DNA from: Gammaproteobacteria bacterium | GTDB lineage: Bacteria > Pseudomonadota > Gammaproteobacteria > UBA1113 | Reading direction: 5' to 3' | DNA: 7,052 bases | Assembly: GCA_019752835.1 (NCBI GenBank) | Contig: JAIELR010000125.1 | Coordinates: 1 to 7,052 of the forward strand | In this document: positions 1-6,305 of the stretch, one piece after another | Numbering within the stretch: the stretch's first letter is position 1 | Layout of the letters: every line of letters starts with the position of its first letter | Made by a program: the position numbers and the translations under genes | The notes under the pieces: generated by a model | Told to the model about the DNA's origin: nothing | Databases searched by the model: none | The model's input: only the letters and a program-made list of their open reading frames with translations

Positions 1-290
1 GTCAAAAAACAGGTGTGAGTGGACGCAAAGTCGTTGCCGAAGTTATTTGGGTTGACGAGCCTGGCCGTCGATTTATTAGAGCTTGCGATATGATCGGTTG
101 GGAAGCGTACTTAAAACAAAAAGGCTGGAAGAATTATCGCGATCGTACTATCGAAATGGTCAAAGAGGGTTTAATCGACCCGGATGATGCCGAAGCCTTG
201 GTTGGTGAAATTAGTGTTTACTCAAGTGAAGAAGGCTTTGATTACACTCGTATTCGCGAAGAAATGACGCTCGCAATGAAACATGAATGA
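1..290 (+). CDS. C-terminal end of a GspE/PilB-type pilus/secretion ATPase (5' partial)
   Basis: About 95 residues are visible. The frame is open to the left edge (it reads Q-K-T-G before the GTG at 15), so that GTG is internal and the gene begins outside the window. The segment VSGRKVVAEVIWVDE fits the conserved C-terminal strand of type II/IV secretion ATPases (G-x-x-G-R-x-x-x-x-E-V/L-I). The following stretch, with KGWKNYRDRTIEMVKEGLID and then PDDAEAL, fits their terminal helical pattern of a G-x-x-x-(L/Y) segment, a 'V..G.' turn and a final E/D-rich helix. The Walker A, Asp box and Walker B motifs would lie upstream and cannot be seen. Family members are cytoplasmic hexamers that drive pilus assembly. 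The next gene encodes a GspF/PilR-like platform protein and pilins follow, so this is most likely the pilus extension ATPase (PilQ of R64-type systems). A type II secretion GspE is less likely given the type IVb-like pilins. The family call is good; the subtype rests on context. Confidence 0.8.
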   Translation, partial: QKTGVSGRKVVAEVIWVDEPGRRFIRACDMIGWEAYLKQKGWKNYRDRTIEMVKEGLIDPDDAEALVGEISVYSSEEGFDYTRIREEMTLAMKHE

Positions 291-294
291 TTTT

Positions 295-412
295 GTAGCC
301 TGGATGAAGCGCACGGAGGCTGTTGTAGGGGCGGCCCCCCGTGGCCGCCCGCCTTTGGGTAACCACGGGGGGTTGCCCCTACAACAGCCTCCGTGCGCTT
401 CATCCAGGCTAC
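295..412. repeat. Long palindromic intergenic element, 50-bp stem (copy A)
   Basis: Positions 295-332 and 375-412 are perfect 38-bp inverted repeats. The pairing continues inward (333-344 with 363-374), broken only at two G/T pairs that are G-U wobbles in RNA. The stem is thus 50 bp with an 18-nt loop at 345-362. The outer arm begins GTAGCCTGGATGAAGCGC and the inner arm is a GTAGGGGC...GCCCCTAC core, so it looks like one palindromic repeat nested in another. Each outer arm also contains its own short inverted repeat (AGCCT/AGGCT at 297-301 and 317-321). It starts 4 nt after the ATPase stop codon and ends 13 nt before the Shine-Dalgarno of the platform gene. There is no T-run after the stem, so it is not a classical intrinsic terminator. 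In mRNA it would be a strong double-stranded stem. A partly decayed relative lies near 1551-1640. Confidence 0.93.
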
Positions 413-439
413 GAGTAATATACGTAAGGAACAGATTCC

Positions 440-1525
440 ATGGCAGCTAGGCCCCCAAGCAAACCCGCGCTGAAGCTAAAAAAAACAAAAGCTAAACCCC
501 CATTTGACCTTTCTAATGCCATTGAAAAATTGACATTCGGTACGACTGAACAGCAAGCTTTTTTGGAAGATTTGGCGACGCTTGTTGATGATGGCGTGCC
601 TGCCAATAAAGCTATTGCGGTTATCGGACGCGTTGAGAAGGGGCCAAAGCGCAATGTTGCCGATTATATTGGGATGAAAATTGCGCAAGGTAAGGCGATT
701 GCAGATGGCATGGGCGGTTGGTTTTCGCCCGCCGTGATTGAATTGGTTCGTGCCGGTGAACAAGGCGGAACGTTAGGACAAAACATCCGCATGGCGGCAG
801 AATCCATGGGAAAAAAATCAGAAACATTTGCTTCCTTGGCGAGCTCATTGACCTATCCCTTGGTGGTTTTAATTGCGGGCTGCGGCGTTTTAATCTATAT
901 GAATCACTCTGTTTTTCCTCAATTTGAATCGATAAAGCCCATTGCAGATTGGCCCAGTAATGGCCAAAACTTAGTGGCGATTGCCAATTTTTTACAAGAC
1001 TGGTGGTATCTCGTCGTTGCCGGACTTATCGGTTTTGCAGTAGCTGCGGGCATGGCTGTCAGAAATTTAGTGGGTGAGACTCGTGCGGCCTTGGATAAAA
1101 TTTATGGCTTCACGATCTATCGGCAATTAGCTGCCGCTCGTTTCATGGAAACCATGGGTTTATTGATTGCCAATGGCGTGGTATTTAAACAGGCATTGAA
1201 AATTCTGGAGCAGCAGGCATCACCTTATCTCTCCTGGCATCTTATGATCATGGAGCTAAAATTAAGTCGTGGTCGAGGTAATATCGCAGAAGTGCTTGAC
1301 ACCGGCTTGATTAGCGATGAAGATATTGTACGCTTAAAGGCAATTGCCGACGCCAAAGGATTTGAGCATGCGCTAATTCGTCTCGGTAAAGCAGCGGGTG
1401 AGCGAGGGGTGCAAATGGTGCGGAAAGTTGGCCGTATTTTGGGTGGTGTTTTTCTCGCGTTGGCTGGTGGCTTTGCGGGGTATATGGTTATGGGGCTTTA
1501 TTCTGTGGGTTCATCCTTGAGTTAG
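440..1525 (+). CDS. Type IV pilus / type II secretion platform protein (GspF/PilR family)
   Basis: A 361-residue polytopic inner-membrane protein, expected to be the platform that couples the assembly ATPase to pilin polymerisation. The family's two T2SSF-type cytoplasmic domains are visible. The first spans about residues 35-138, with the AGEQGGTLGQNI segment at 105-116 matching the family's conserved G-E-x-G-x-L motif. The second spans about 225-332 (the MGLLIANGVVFKQALKIL region at 239-256). Membrane segments are likely at about 139-157, 187-206 and 333-354, the usual three-segment layout. The N-terminus is strongly basic and proline-rich (residues 5-21). The length suits the shorter PilR/BfpE/TcpE type rather than the roughly 400-residue PilC/GspF. 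The start at 440 is supported by AAGGA at 426-430, with 9-nt spacing. The ATPase gene lies upstream and the pilins downstream, each across a palindromic element. PilR of R64-like systems is the best match; exact naming needs an alignment. Confidence 0.88.
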   Translation: MAARPPSKPALKLKKTKAKPPFDLSNAIEKLTFGTTEQQAFLEDLATLVDDGVPANKAIAVIGRVEKGPKRNVADYIGMKIAQGKAIADGMGGWFSPAVIELVRAGEQGGTLGQNIRMAAESMGKKSETFASLASSLTYPLVVLIAGCGVLIYMNHSVFPQFESIKPIADWPSNGQNLVAIANFLQDWWYLVVAGLIGFAVAAGMAVRNLVGETRAALDKIYGFTIYRQLAAARFMETMGLLIANGVVFKQALKILEQQASPYLSWHLMIMELKLSRGRGNIAEVLDTGLISDEDIVRLKAIADAKGFEHALIRLGKAAGERGVQMVRKVGRILGGVFLALAGGFAGYMVMGLYSVGSSLS

Positions 1526-1550
1526 TATACTCTGCGCACTTCAATTTTCG

Positions 1551-1640
1551 GCGTTGTTGCTGTTGACCTAAGGGTCAGCCCCGTGCCAATCCAAACACGG
1601 GCAACCACGGGGGGATTGCCCCTACGTCAACAGCGCCTAG
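1551..1640. repeat. Degenerate copy of the palindromic intergenic element (copy B)
   Basis: The clearest arms are GCTGTTGAC at 1559-1567 and GTCAACAGC at 1626-1634, a perfect 9-bp pair. Inside them pairing is broken (CTAAGGG against CCCCTAC). A smaller hairpin, CCCGTG at 1580-1585 with CACGGG at 1596-1601, is also possible. The segment 1603-1625 matches 361-382 of copy A except for one inserted A. Both copies are followed by an AACAG tract, with 3 extra bases in copy B, so they share an origin. This copy fills most of the gap between the platform gene (stop at 1525) and the first pilin (start at 1669). It is too imperfect to act as a terminator on sight and has no T-run. I found no convincing sigma-70 promoter in the remaining sequence of this gap. 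Confidence 0.8.
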
Positions 1641-1668
1641 CCACAAATCCAATCTTGAGTGATATAAT

Positions 1669-2208
1669 ATGAAGATGTTTGTTCAAAAGAGAAGACAAAA
1701 AATCCGTGGGATAGGCTTGCTTGAGCTCATGCTGACATTGTCACTCCTTGCGGTGATGATTATGGTGGCGGTTGAGTACTACTCCAGTGCTAATACAGAA
1801 CAAGAAGCAACCACTGTCGTGAACAGTTATAGCACCATAAAATCAGCGGTCGAAAATTATCTGGCGGACAATCCTACGGCAGGAGTCCCTACCATGGCAC
1901 TCTTAGTCCAAAACGGCTATTTGCCGTCAGTTTACAATACCTCCTTGAATATGTGGGGTGGTACGATTACTGTTACTACAAGTGGTAATGCAGCGTTTGC
2001 CGTGGCACAAACCGCAATACCTAAATCAGTGTGTGCAATGGCATATGGTCAGATAGCCGCTACACTGAATAATAATTTGGGCGAGTGTGTGGTTGTGAGC
2101 GCAGGTGGCGCGCGGAAGGGTGCTCTGTCTTGCCCTACAGGAAAAGCGAAGGGGACTGCGACATTGTGTTCCGCGTCTTCCACAATAACAGTTAACTATA
2201 TGCAATGA
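1669..2208 (+). CDS. Type IVb-like pilin, first of three tandem paralogs
   Basis: A 179-residue prepilin. A 14-residue basic leader (five K/R in residues 8-13) ends in Gly14, followed by Ile at +1 and the required Glu at +5 (IGLLEL). A hydrophobic helix then runs to about residue 36. Predicted mature length is 165 residues. The rest resembles bundle-forming-pilus-type pilins: an amphipathic helix with YYSSAN and IKSAVENYL, a 'GYLPS' turn (83-87), an MWGGTI segment (95-100) and four cysteines (122, 140, 155, 167), enough for a C-terminal disulfide loop. The start at 1669 has only a weak GAG at 1657-1659. An internal ATG at 1675 is a possible alternative that would shorten the leader by two residues. 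It overlaps no other gene; the next pilin starts 14 nt after its stop. Its N-terminal helix is the most divergent of the three, so it may have a different role from the other two. Confidence 0.87.
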   Translation: MKMFVQKRRQKIRGIGLLELMLTLSLLAVMIMVAVEYYSSANTEQEATTVVNSYSTIKSAVENYLADNPTAGVPTMALLVQNGYLPSVYNTSLNMWGGTITVTTSGNAAFAVAQTAIPKSVCAMAYGQIAATLNNNLGECVVVSAGGARKGALSCPTGKAKGTATLCSASSTITVNYMQ

Positions 2209-2210
2209 AT

Positions 2211-2215
2211 GGGAG
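2211..2215 (+). promoter_or_regulatory. Shine-Dalgarno GGGAG fixing the start of the second pilin
   Basis: GGGAG ends 7 nt before the ATG at 2223. An earlier in-frame ATG at 2205 overlaps the previous stop codon (ATGA) but has no ribosome binding site. The 2223 start also gives a 12-residue leader, in line with the 11- and 14-residue leaders of the two neighbouring pilins. The 2223 start is therefore preferred. Confidence 0.75.
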
Positions 2216-2222
2216 TTATCAA

Positions 2223-2762
2223 ATGGTCAATATTTTGCGCATTATTAGGCAACGAGGGATAGGCTTGTTAGAGTTAATGCTCTCTCTCGCTATTATTGCT
2301 ATTTTGTTGATTATGGCAACGCGCTATTACCAAACTGCTAGCAATAACAACGCGATGAACTCAGCGATCGATATGGCGAATGCCGTTAAATCAGGGGTTA
2401 AGAATTATATGAATTCCAATATGAACTCAAAAACTTTACCCACGGTGACTGAGCTAGAAACAAATGGATATTTGCCGCAAGCCTATGCCAATCCCGCTTC
2501 AGCTAATCCATGGGGGGGTGATATTTGTATTGGTACGCCAGGCGGCACTTGTAGTGATTCAAGTGCAGGTTCTATCTCAAACTCCACTTTTGCTGTTACG
2601 ATGGCTGGAATTCCAACGGCCATTTGTAATCAGGTAGCGGCCCGAGTTCAGGCCACGCTTGCAGCGGGTGGTGTAGAGACAGCAACTTGCTCGTCAGGCA
2701 GCGGCGGCGCTAGTGGAGCAACGTCAAGCACAGAAGATTTAGCGATTATATACTTGTTATAA
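2223..2762 (+). CDS. Type IVb-like pilin, second of three tandem paralogs
   Basis: A 179-residue prepilin from the preferred start. A 12-residue leader (MVNILRIIRQRG) precedes Ile at +1 and Glu at +5, then a long hydrophobic helix to about residue 33 ending MATRYYQTAS. The globular part shows a 'NGYLPQAYANP' turn (81-91), NPWGGDICIG (95-104), as in BfpA-like pilins where an N-P-(F/W)-G-G segment opens the beta-sheet, and four cysteines (102, 110, 135, 156). Cys135 and Cys156 are placed like the pair that bounds the disulfide loop in type IVb pilins. A Gly/Ser-rich stretch (157-169) lies near the C-terminus. Residues 13-37 are identical to those of the next pilin, while the globular domains have diverged strongly. 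It is probably a structural pilus subunit. Which of the three is the major pilin cannot be told from sequence. Confidence 0.88.
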   Translation: MVNILRIIRQRGIGLLELMLSLAIIAILLIMATRYYQTASNNNAMNSAIDMANAVKSGVKNYMNSNMNSKTLPTVTELETNGYLPQAYANPASANPWGGDICIGTPGGTCSDSSAGSISNSTFAVTMAGIPTAICNQVAARVQATLAAGGVETATCSSGSGGASGATSSTEDLAIIYLL

Positions 2763-2781
2763 AATTTAAAGGAAAAAAACT

Positions 2782-3291
2782 ATGTCAAGATTAAATTTGC
2801 GCTTATATCGAGGGATTGGTCTGCTCGAGCTGATGCTTTCGTTGGCTATTATTGCCATTTTATTGATTATGGCGACCCGCTACTATCAATCAGCCAGTGC
2901 AAACCAAAAAATTAATCAAGCCGTTGATATGTATGCGGCCATAAAAGGTGCCGCGAATAATTATTATCATTCTCAGTCCACAACAGGAACCTATGCCAGT
3001 ACAATAGCTGAACTAGTGATGGCGGGTTATTTACCGACTTCTTATTTAGATAATGATACGGCAACTGCCTCAGGCACATCAACCATTTCTAGTCCTTGGA
3101 ATAGCGCAATGAGTGTTAGTGGCGGGGGTGGCCAGATAACAGTGACTATGACGGTACCAGATACGTCTACTTGTCAACAAATGGTCAACCGACTTATGGC
3201 AACCATTTCTACTGCGGCAGGTGAATCAATATCCCCAGTGGCAACGAGTTGCGCTGCTGGTCCAGTGGCCGTTACCTATGCAATGAGTTAA
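2782..3291 (+). CDS. Type IVb-like pilin, third of three tandem paralogs
   Basis: A 169-residue prepilin with an 11-residue leader (MSRLNLRLYRG), Ile at +1, Glu at +5, and the same N-terminal helix as the second pilin (residues 12-36). The region after the helix, YYQSASANQKINQAVDMYAA, is close in style to BfpA-type pilins. A 'GYLPTSYL' turn (82-89) and an SPWNSAM segment (104-110) replace the NPWGG of its neighbour. Only two cysteines are present (131 and 157), in the position of the conserved disulfide loop, so this is the simplest of the three. The protein ends in VAVTYAMS, similar to the C-terminal strand of the first pilin (ITVNYMQ). The start is well supported by AAAGGA at 2768-2773 with 8-nt spacing, the best ribosome binding site of the pilin block. 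That may favour high expression, as expected for a major pilin, but this is inference. Confidence 0.88.
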   Translation: MSRLNLRLYRGIGLLELMLSLAIIAILLIMATRYYQSASANQKINQAVDMYAAIKGAANNYYHSQSTTGTYASTIAELVMAGYLPTSYLDNDTATASGTSTISSPWNSAMSVSGGGGQITVTMTVPDTSTCQQMVNRLMATISTAAGESISPVATSCAAGPVAVTYAMS

Positions 3292-3299
3292 CAACTGCG

Positions 3300-4103
3300 A
3301 TGAAAAAGCACAACGCATTCACCCTCATTGAAGTCCTGCTGGTCTTAGTGGTGATTGCGTTGATTATGCTTGCAGGGGCGGGCCAGCTTCAACGTTATCA
3401 AACGAGTCGCAATATCACGCAGGCTAAAGCCACTGTGCAATCGCTTTCTACAACGGTAGTTGATCTATATTTAGCCAATTGTTTCCAAATGCAAAAAAAT
3501 AAAAAAGATTACGTTTGCCCCAAATCTGTTACAACAACATTGGGTTCCACGGCGGATAGCTCTTTTTGCTCAAATGTTAATAACTTGGTTCCGGTTAATC
3601 CTTTTTATACGTATAAAGAGAGCGGTGGCAAGAATTTTGTTATAGCCATTCGTCTTATTAATCCTAACCCTCCACCTGCTTTTCTGCCTCAGCCAGAACT
3701 GATGGTTGCATTGCCTATGAGCCGAAATAGCTCGAAAAATCAATCGGTGCTGAATAAGTATATTTCAGCTTTACAGCCGAGCCGAATTGCTTCGTCGAGT
3801 GGTTATACAACGCCAACGGGTCAGAGTCAGGGCTCATCGAGTGGTGATGCCTGTTTACAGGGAACCGGGCAACCGCTTTGTTTAGAGTGGATTATTTCAC
3901 CGAATAATTGGGGCAGCATTACTACGCTTAGTGTCAGTAATCCAGCACTGGCTAATCAATTGCAAGCAGCCGCTACTCAATATGTGCCAACAAAGGCAGA
4001 AATAAGTGAAATACAGGCTCAAACGCACAACCAGGGACAATCTATTATTCAATGCCCAGGGCTTCAAGGACTACATACCTATGGAACGAATCATCAGCCA
4101 TAA
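3300..4103 (+). CDS. Pilin-like protein with type IVa-style leader, possible minor pilin
   Basis: A 267-residue protein starting MKKHNAFTLIEVLLVL. This is a classic prepilin N-terminus: a 6-residue leader, Phe at +1, Glu at +5 and a hydrophobic helix to about residue 25. The residue before the cleavage site is Ala6 rather than the usual Gly. The start at 3300 is chosen because it puts the leader at normal length. The frame also opens at a TTG (3249) inside the preceding gene, which would add 17 implausible residues. No clear Shine-Dalgarno is seen, and the ATG lies 8 nt after the previous stop, so translational coupling is likely. The globular part is large, with six cysteines (61, 73, 90, 185, 194, 252) and a Ser/Gly/Gln-rich linker around 163-184. 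It does not resemble the three upstream pilins beyond the N-terminus. A minor or tip pilin of the same pilus is the best reading; a pseudopilin is the alternative. Confidence 0.78.
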   Translation: MKKHNAFTLIEVLLVLVVIALIMLAGAGQLQRYQTSRNITQAKATVQSLSTTVVDLYLANCFQMQKNKKDYVCPKSVTTTLGSTADSSFCSNVNNLVPVNPFYTYKESGGKNFVIAIRLINPNPPPAFLPQPELMVALPMSRNSSKNQSVLNKYISALQPSRIASSSGYTTPTGQSQGSSSGDACLQGTGQPLCLEWIISPNNWGSITTLSVSNPALANQLQAAATQYVPTKAEISEIQAQTHNQGQSIIQCPGLQGLHTYGTNHQP

Positions 4104-4122
4104 ATAATATATAAGCAACGAT

Positions 4123-6216
4123 ATGCAAACTTCTTTTTCGCTTCTCACCAGTCCATCAAACACCATTACTGGCGTGACCAAACGTACGGCCCAATGTTTA
4201 ACCAAGCTTGGCTTGCACACAGTGCAAGATATTTTATTTCATTTGCCATTACGTTACCAAGACAGAACCCATGTCACCCCTATGCGTAATTTTATCGTTG
4301 GTGAAGAGGTGGTATTACAAGGAACGATTACCAATCAACAACAACTTTATAAACCACGGCTGCAACTTATTGTGCAACTTACTGATGGAACCGGTAGTTG
4401 TTATATACGTTTTTTTTACTTTAATGCACGGCAAAAAGCACAACTTAAAATAGGCGAGCGCGTCACATGTTATGGCGAGATACGTTTAGGTCGCCATGGT
4501 TATGAGCTCATACATCCAGAGTATCGCATCACAAGTGAGAATAGTTTACCGCCGCTTGAAAATGCTTATACCCCCATTTATCCGTCTACCGAGCATCTCA
4601 GTCAAACGACATGGCGTCGTATCACTGACCATGTATTAGCACTGTTACCTCACTCCAGTGATGCACTGGATTTAATTCCAATTGCAGTGCGCGAACGCTA
4701 TCAGTTACTCTCACTTGGACAAGCCTTGCATTATGTTCATCGGCCACCCACTAATGCCAATATCACGCAGCTGAAAGAGGGTAAGCATCCGGCGCAACAA
4801 CGATTAGCGTTTGAGGAGTTGCTCGCGCATCAACTGAGCTTACGTTTATTTCGAGAGCAAGTTCAGCGTCAAAAAGCGCCTATATTTAATTTTGATCAAG
4901 TAGTCGTTTCTCAATTTTTGGAAAACCTTACCTTTACACTGACTGCTGCACAGCAGCGGGTCTTGAGTGAAATTGCTGGCGATCTCGAGCGACCCTATCC
5001 TATGTTGCGATTGGTTCAAGGTGATGTCGGATCAGGTAAAACCGTTATTGCGGCTCTCGCCATGTTATTAGCCGTTCAAAATGGTTGGCAAGCCGCATTG
5101 ATGGCGCCGACGGAAATTTTGGCAGAGCAACATTATCAAACGTTTCGAGCATGGATGGAGCCCTTGGGAATACGCGTTGGGTTTTTAGCAGGTAAATTGA
5201 CAGGGAAAGCGAGAGGTGCGGCTATCAAAGGAATACAAGAGGGTGAATATCAGATTATTATTGGGACGCATGCTTTGTTTCAAAAAGACGTGAATTTTGC
5301 GAAATTGGGCTTGGTGGTGGTTGATGAACAACACCGTTTTGGGGTTGAGCAACGCCTGGCGCTTCGAAATAAAGGGGCGGAAGCTACGATGTTTCCGCAT
5401 CAACTTATTATGACAGCCACCCCTATTCCACGAACTTTAGCCATGACGGCCTATGCCGATTTAGATGTTTCCGTGATTGACGAATTGCCCAAAGGTCGAA
5501 AACCCGTCAATACCATTGCCGTTTCTAATCAACGGCGTGATGAAGTTATTGCTCGAATCAAAGAAGCTTGTGAGCGGGGGTGTCAAGTTTATTGGGTGTG
5601 CACATTAATCGATGAATCGGAGGTGTTAATGTGCCAAGCCGCCGAATCAACGGCCGAAACTTTGAGCGCCGAGTTAGGTTCTGCCGCACGCGTTGGTCTG
5701 ATTCATGGACGTTTAACCCCGACCGAGAAAGAAACAATTATGCGAGCATTCAAGCAAAAAGAACTTGATCTGTTAGTTGCAACTACAGTTATTGAAGTGG
5801 GTGTTGATGTGCCAAATGCCAGCTTGATGATTATTGAAAACCCCGAGCGTTTAGGTTTATCTCAACTCCATCAATTGCGTGGACGAGTTGGGCGAGGCAG
5901 CGTCGATAGTTTTTGTGTCATGCTTTATCAATCACCGTTATCATCGATAGCCAAAGAACGTTTAGCCGTCATGCGGGAAACCAATGATGGTTTTATTATT
6001 GCCGAACGTGATTTAAGTTTGCGTGGACCGGGTGAAATGCTCGGAACACGTCAGACCGGCGAAATGCAGTTAAAAATTGCGAATTTAGAGCGTGATAATG
6101 GGTTATTACCCTTGGTACAACAAGTCGCTGTTATATTGCAACAACAATCACCGCTGTTGATTAAACCGCTGATAAAAAGATGGTTGGGCGAGGCGGAAAT
6201 GTATGGGCAGGTTTGA
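4123..6216 (+). CDS. recG: ATP-dependent DNA helicase RecG
   Basis: A complete 697-residue protein, close to the usual length of about 690. RecG is a cytoplasmic superfamily 2 translocase that regresses stalled replication forks and branch-migrates Holliday junctions. An N-terminal wedge region with an OB-fold covers about 60-137 (VVLQGTI at 63-69, GERVTCYGEI at 111-120). Helicase motifs follow in order: Walker A GDVGSGKT (300-307), motif Ia APTEILAEQH (328-337), DEQH box (401-404), TATPIPRT (431-438), LIHGRLTPTEKE (526-537), VATTVIEVGVDVPNAS (552-567) and QLRGRVGRG (584-592). The RecG-specific C-terminal translocation segment is seen as AERDLSLRGPGEMLGTRQTG (627-646). All key residues are present, so the protein should be active. 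The start at 4123 lacks an obvious Shine-Dalgarno. The gene begins 19 nt after the last pilus gene, with no terminator between them, so read-through from the pilus genes is possible although the functions are unrelated. Confidence 0.98.
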   Translation: MQTSFSLLTSPSNTITGVTKRTAQCLTKLGLHTVQDILFHLPLRYQDRTHVTPMRNFIVGEEVVLQGTITNQQQLYKPRLQLIVQLTDGTGSCYIRFFYFNARQKAQLKIGERVTCYGEIRLGRHGYELIHPEYRITSENSLPPLENAYTPIYPSTEHLSQTTWRRITDHVLALLPHSSDALDLIPIAVRERYQLLSLGQALHYVHRPPTNANITQLKEGKHPAQQRLAFEELLAHQLSLRLFREQVQRQKAPIFNFDQVVVSQFLENLTFTLTAAQQRVLSEIAGDLERPYPMLRLVQGDVGSGKTVIAALAMLLAVQNGWQAALMAPTEILAEQHYQTFRAWMEPLGIRVGFLAGKLTGKARGAAIKGIQEGEYQIIIGTHALFQKDVNFAKLGLVVVDEQHRFGVEQRLALRNKGAEATMFPHQLIMTATPIPRTLAMTAYADLDVSVIDELPKGRKPVNTIAVSNQRRDEVIARIKEACERGCQVYWVCTLIDESEVLMCQAAESTAETLSAELGSAARVGLIHGRLTPTEKETIMRAFKQKELDLLVATTVIEVGVDVPNASLMIIENPERLGLSQLHQLRGRVGRGSVDSFCVMLYQSPLSSIAKERLAVMRETNDGFIIAERDLSLRGPGEMLGTRQTGEMQLKIANLERDNGLLPLVQQVAVILQQQSPLLIKPLIKRWLGEAEMYGQV

Positions 6217-6225
6217 GGGGGGGGG
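6217..6225. repeat. Run of nine G immediately after the recG stop codon
   Basis: Nine consecutive G residues follow the TGA of recG directly. Such runs are prone to slippage, but this one lies outside any supported reading frame. It is flanked by a weak 5-bp inverted repeat (TTGAG at 6213-6217 and CTCAA at 6230-6234) with no T-run, so it is not a convincing terminator. The rest of the 89-nt convergent gap before the toxin stop shows no clear terminator either. Confidence 0.6.
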
Positions 6226-6305
6226 AAATCTCAAGAAAGGAAAGAGCAAATTTTACGCTATAATTGCAAAGAAATCAGAATAACCGCTGACCGATGCTTT
6301 GCTAT

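Noticed and set aside
295..412. Palindrome read as an intrinsic terminator or CRISPR repeat
   Set aside because: No T-run follows the stem, and there is no regular array of repeats and spacers.
409..848. Three short - strand open frames opposite the platform gene (409-654, 476-763, 621-848)
   Set aside because: They lie opposite a well-supported gene, have no recognisable motif and show no supporting ribosome binding site; they are shadows.
1663..1668. TATAAT just before the first pilin as a promoter
   Set aside because: It abuts the ATG, so transcription would begin within the gene, and no -35 hexamer lies at proper spacing.
2205..2222. Upstream start of the second pilin at 2205
   Set aside because: It has no Shine-Dalgarno, whereas the ATG at 2223 has GGGAG at 7-nt spacing and gives a leader matching the neighbouring pilins.
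1669..4103. Shufflon-type invertible pilin segments as in R64
   Set aside because: No repeated inverted crossover sites or recombinase gene are visible; the pilin genes are ordinary tandem direct copies.
4208..5403. Short frames within recG (4208-4453 on + and 5185-5403 on -)
   Set aside because: The recG frame is continuous and carries all helicase motifs; these are out-of-frame shadows.
6217..6225. G9 run as a phase-variation switch of recG
   Set aside because: The run starts after the stop codon, so slippage would not change the RecG frame, and no other gene uses it.
6259..6264. TATAAT on the + strand after recG as a promoter
   Set aside because: No -35 match at proper spacing, and downstream there is only a tiny open frame of about 19 codons at 6294 before the antisense toxin gene.
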